The translations under genes and the position numbers were made by a program. From Phytophthora sp. 'mugwort' (taxonomy: Eukaryota > Oomycota > Peronosporomycetes > Peronosporales > Peronosporaceae), in the NCBI GenBank assembly GCA_033558025.1, contig JAUCEF010000013.1, positions 4,395,001-4,459,000 of the forward strand: a DNA stretch of 64,000 bases. Direction: 5' to 3'. Below are positions 63,740 through 64,000 of the stretch, piece after piece. The notes beneath the pieces are model-generated. The model saw nothing but the letters and a program-made list of their open reading frames with translations. It ran no database searches and was not told where the DNA came from. Each line of letters opens with the position of its first letter. The first letter of the stretch is position 1.

Positions 63740-64000
63740 ATGGAGGCTGGTGTAGCTTCGCTGGGTGGAGTTGTTAGACGTGGTAGAACCTACAATTTGA
63801 GTGAGATCCAAGGATTAGCAACACCGAGTGCTTATATTTATCACCAACTCGGTAGCAAGTACATTCGATTGCCCGATTTGGACGCAAAAATACTCATGAT
63901 TGTACAACCCAATCGCCGTCAATGCGGGCCTAAATGCAATATCAGCGATAGTCTCCAAGCTATGATCAGGACCCTTGTGTATAAGCAGCATATTCATCAA
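63740..64000 (+). CDS. Unrecognised protein, 3' partial at window end
   Basis: ATG at 63740 opens 87 codons with no stop to the window end: MEAGVASLGGVVRRGRTYNL, then EIQGLATPSAYIYHQLGSKY and LPDLDAKILMIVQPNRRQ. It reads as a folded, well-composed protein and lies on the same strand as all other genes of the element. It may be the start of a major gene of the Polinton-like element. No family recognised. The antisense frame over the same bases has no motif and ignores the strand bias of the element. Confidence 0.5.
   Translation, partial: MEAGVASLGGVVRRGRTYNLSEIQGLATPSAYIYHQLGSKYIRLPDLDAKILMIVQPNRRQCGPKCNISDSLQAMIRTLVYKQHIHQ

Larger units (their letters stand above)
56100..64000 (+). mobile_element. 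Maverick/Polinton-like element, decayed, 3' side outside window
   Basis: From about 56.1 kb composition turns AT-rich and all coding-like segments run on the plus strand. The set is a protein-primed type B DNA polymerase, a retroviral-type integrase with chromodomain, and several unrecognised genes. The polymerase plus integrase pairing defines Maverick/Polinton elements, which are virus-like DNA transposons. Neither terminal inverted repeat was identified; the left edge is set by composition. No capsid, ATPase or protease gene was recognised in the visible part. Confidence 0.75.

Noticed and set aside
63815..64000. Minus-strand frame at the window end
   Set aside because: The plus-strand frame from 63740 has an ATG, agrees with the strand of all neighbouring genes and has better composition.

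Overview
The window is nuclear DNA of an oomycete, most likely Phytophthora or a close relative. The evidence is compact genes with short GT-AG introns, a Crinkler-type effector relic carrying LFLAK and HVLVVVP motifs, and decayed transposons of families common in these genomes. I infer the genus from gene content; no species can be named from sequence alone.

Layout. 1-4900 holds a kinesin-14-like motor (5' end cut by the window) converging on a four-exon GCK-III (Ste20) kinase. 4900-16266 is gene-poor and full of mobile-element remains: a gag relic, a pogo-like relic, a piggyBac-like element with terminal inverted repeats and subterminal palindromes, and a complete but dead Tc1/mariner-like element with 36-bp inverted repeats. 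16267-26423 is a housekeeping block: HAT1 histone acetyltransferase (six exons, -), a BK/Slo-like potassium channel (eight exons, +), a BMT5-type rRNA methyltransferase (-) and a dynamin-related GTPase (+).

26632-39627 is one intronless reading frame of 4331 residues (-). It has an alpha-helical N-terminal region, DPF-type motifs, about 42 almost identical 75-residue repeats (225 bp each), and an acidic tail with two copies of a DxFDxIFG-like motif. This is the most unusual object in the window. 39768-49035 returns to ordinary genes: a HIG1-domain mitochondrial protein, a WDR25-like WD40 protein, a mitochondrial-looking TPR/HAT-repeat protein, ribosomal protein eS12, a seven-exon DYRK kinase and allantoicase.

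49261-56041 is a graveyard of broken genes: an EF-hand fragment, a pyruvate phosphate dikinase relic, a hAT transposase relic and a Crinkler pseudogene with nuclease-like and kinase-like modules. From about 56.1 kb to the window end the DNA becomes AT-rich and carries a decayed Maverick/Polinton-like element: protein-primed type B DNA polymerase with an embedded HNH-like zinc module, a retroviral-type integrase with C-terminal chromodomain, and several unrecognised genes, the last running off the window.

The intact genes are mostly unrelated cellular functions; I see no operon-like logic. Convergent and divergent pairs with spacings of roughly 50-250 bp are typical of gene-dense oomycete islands between repeat-rich stretches.
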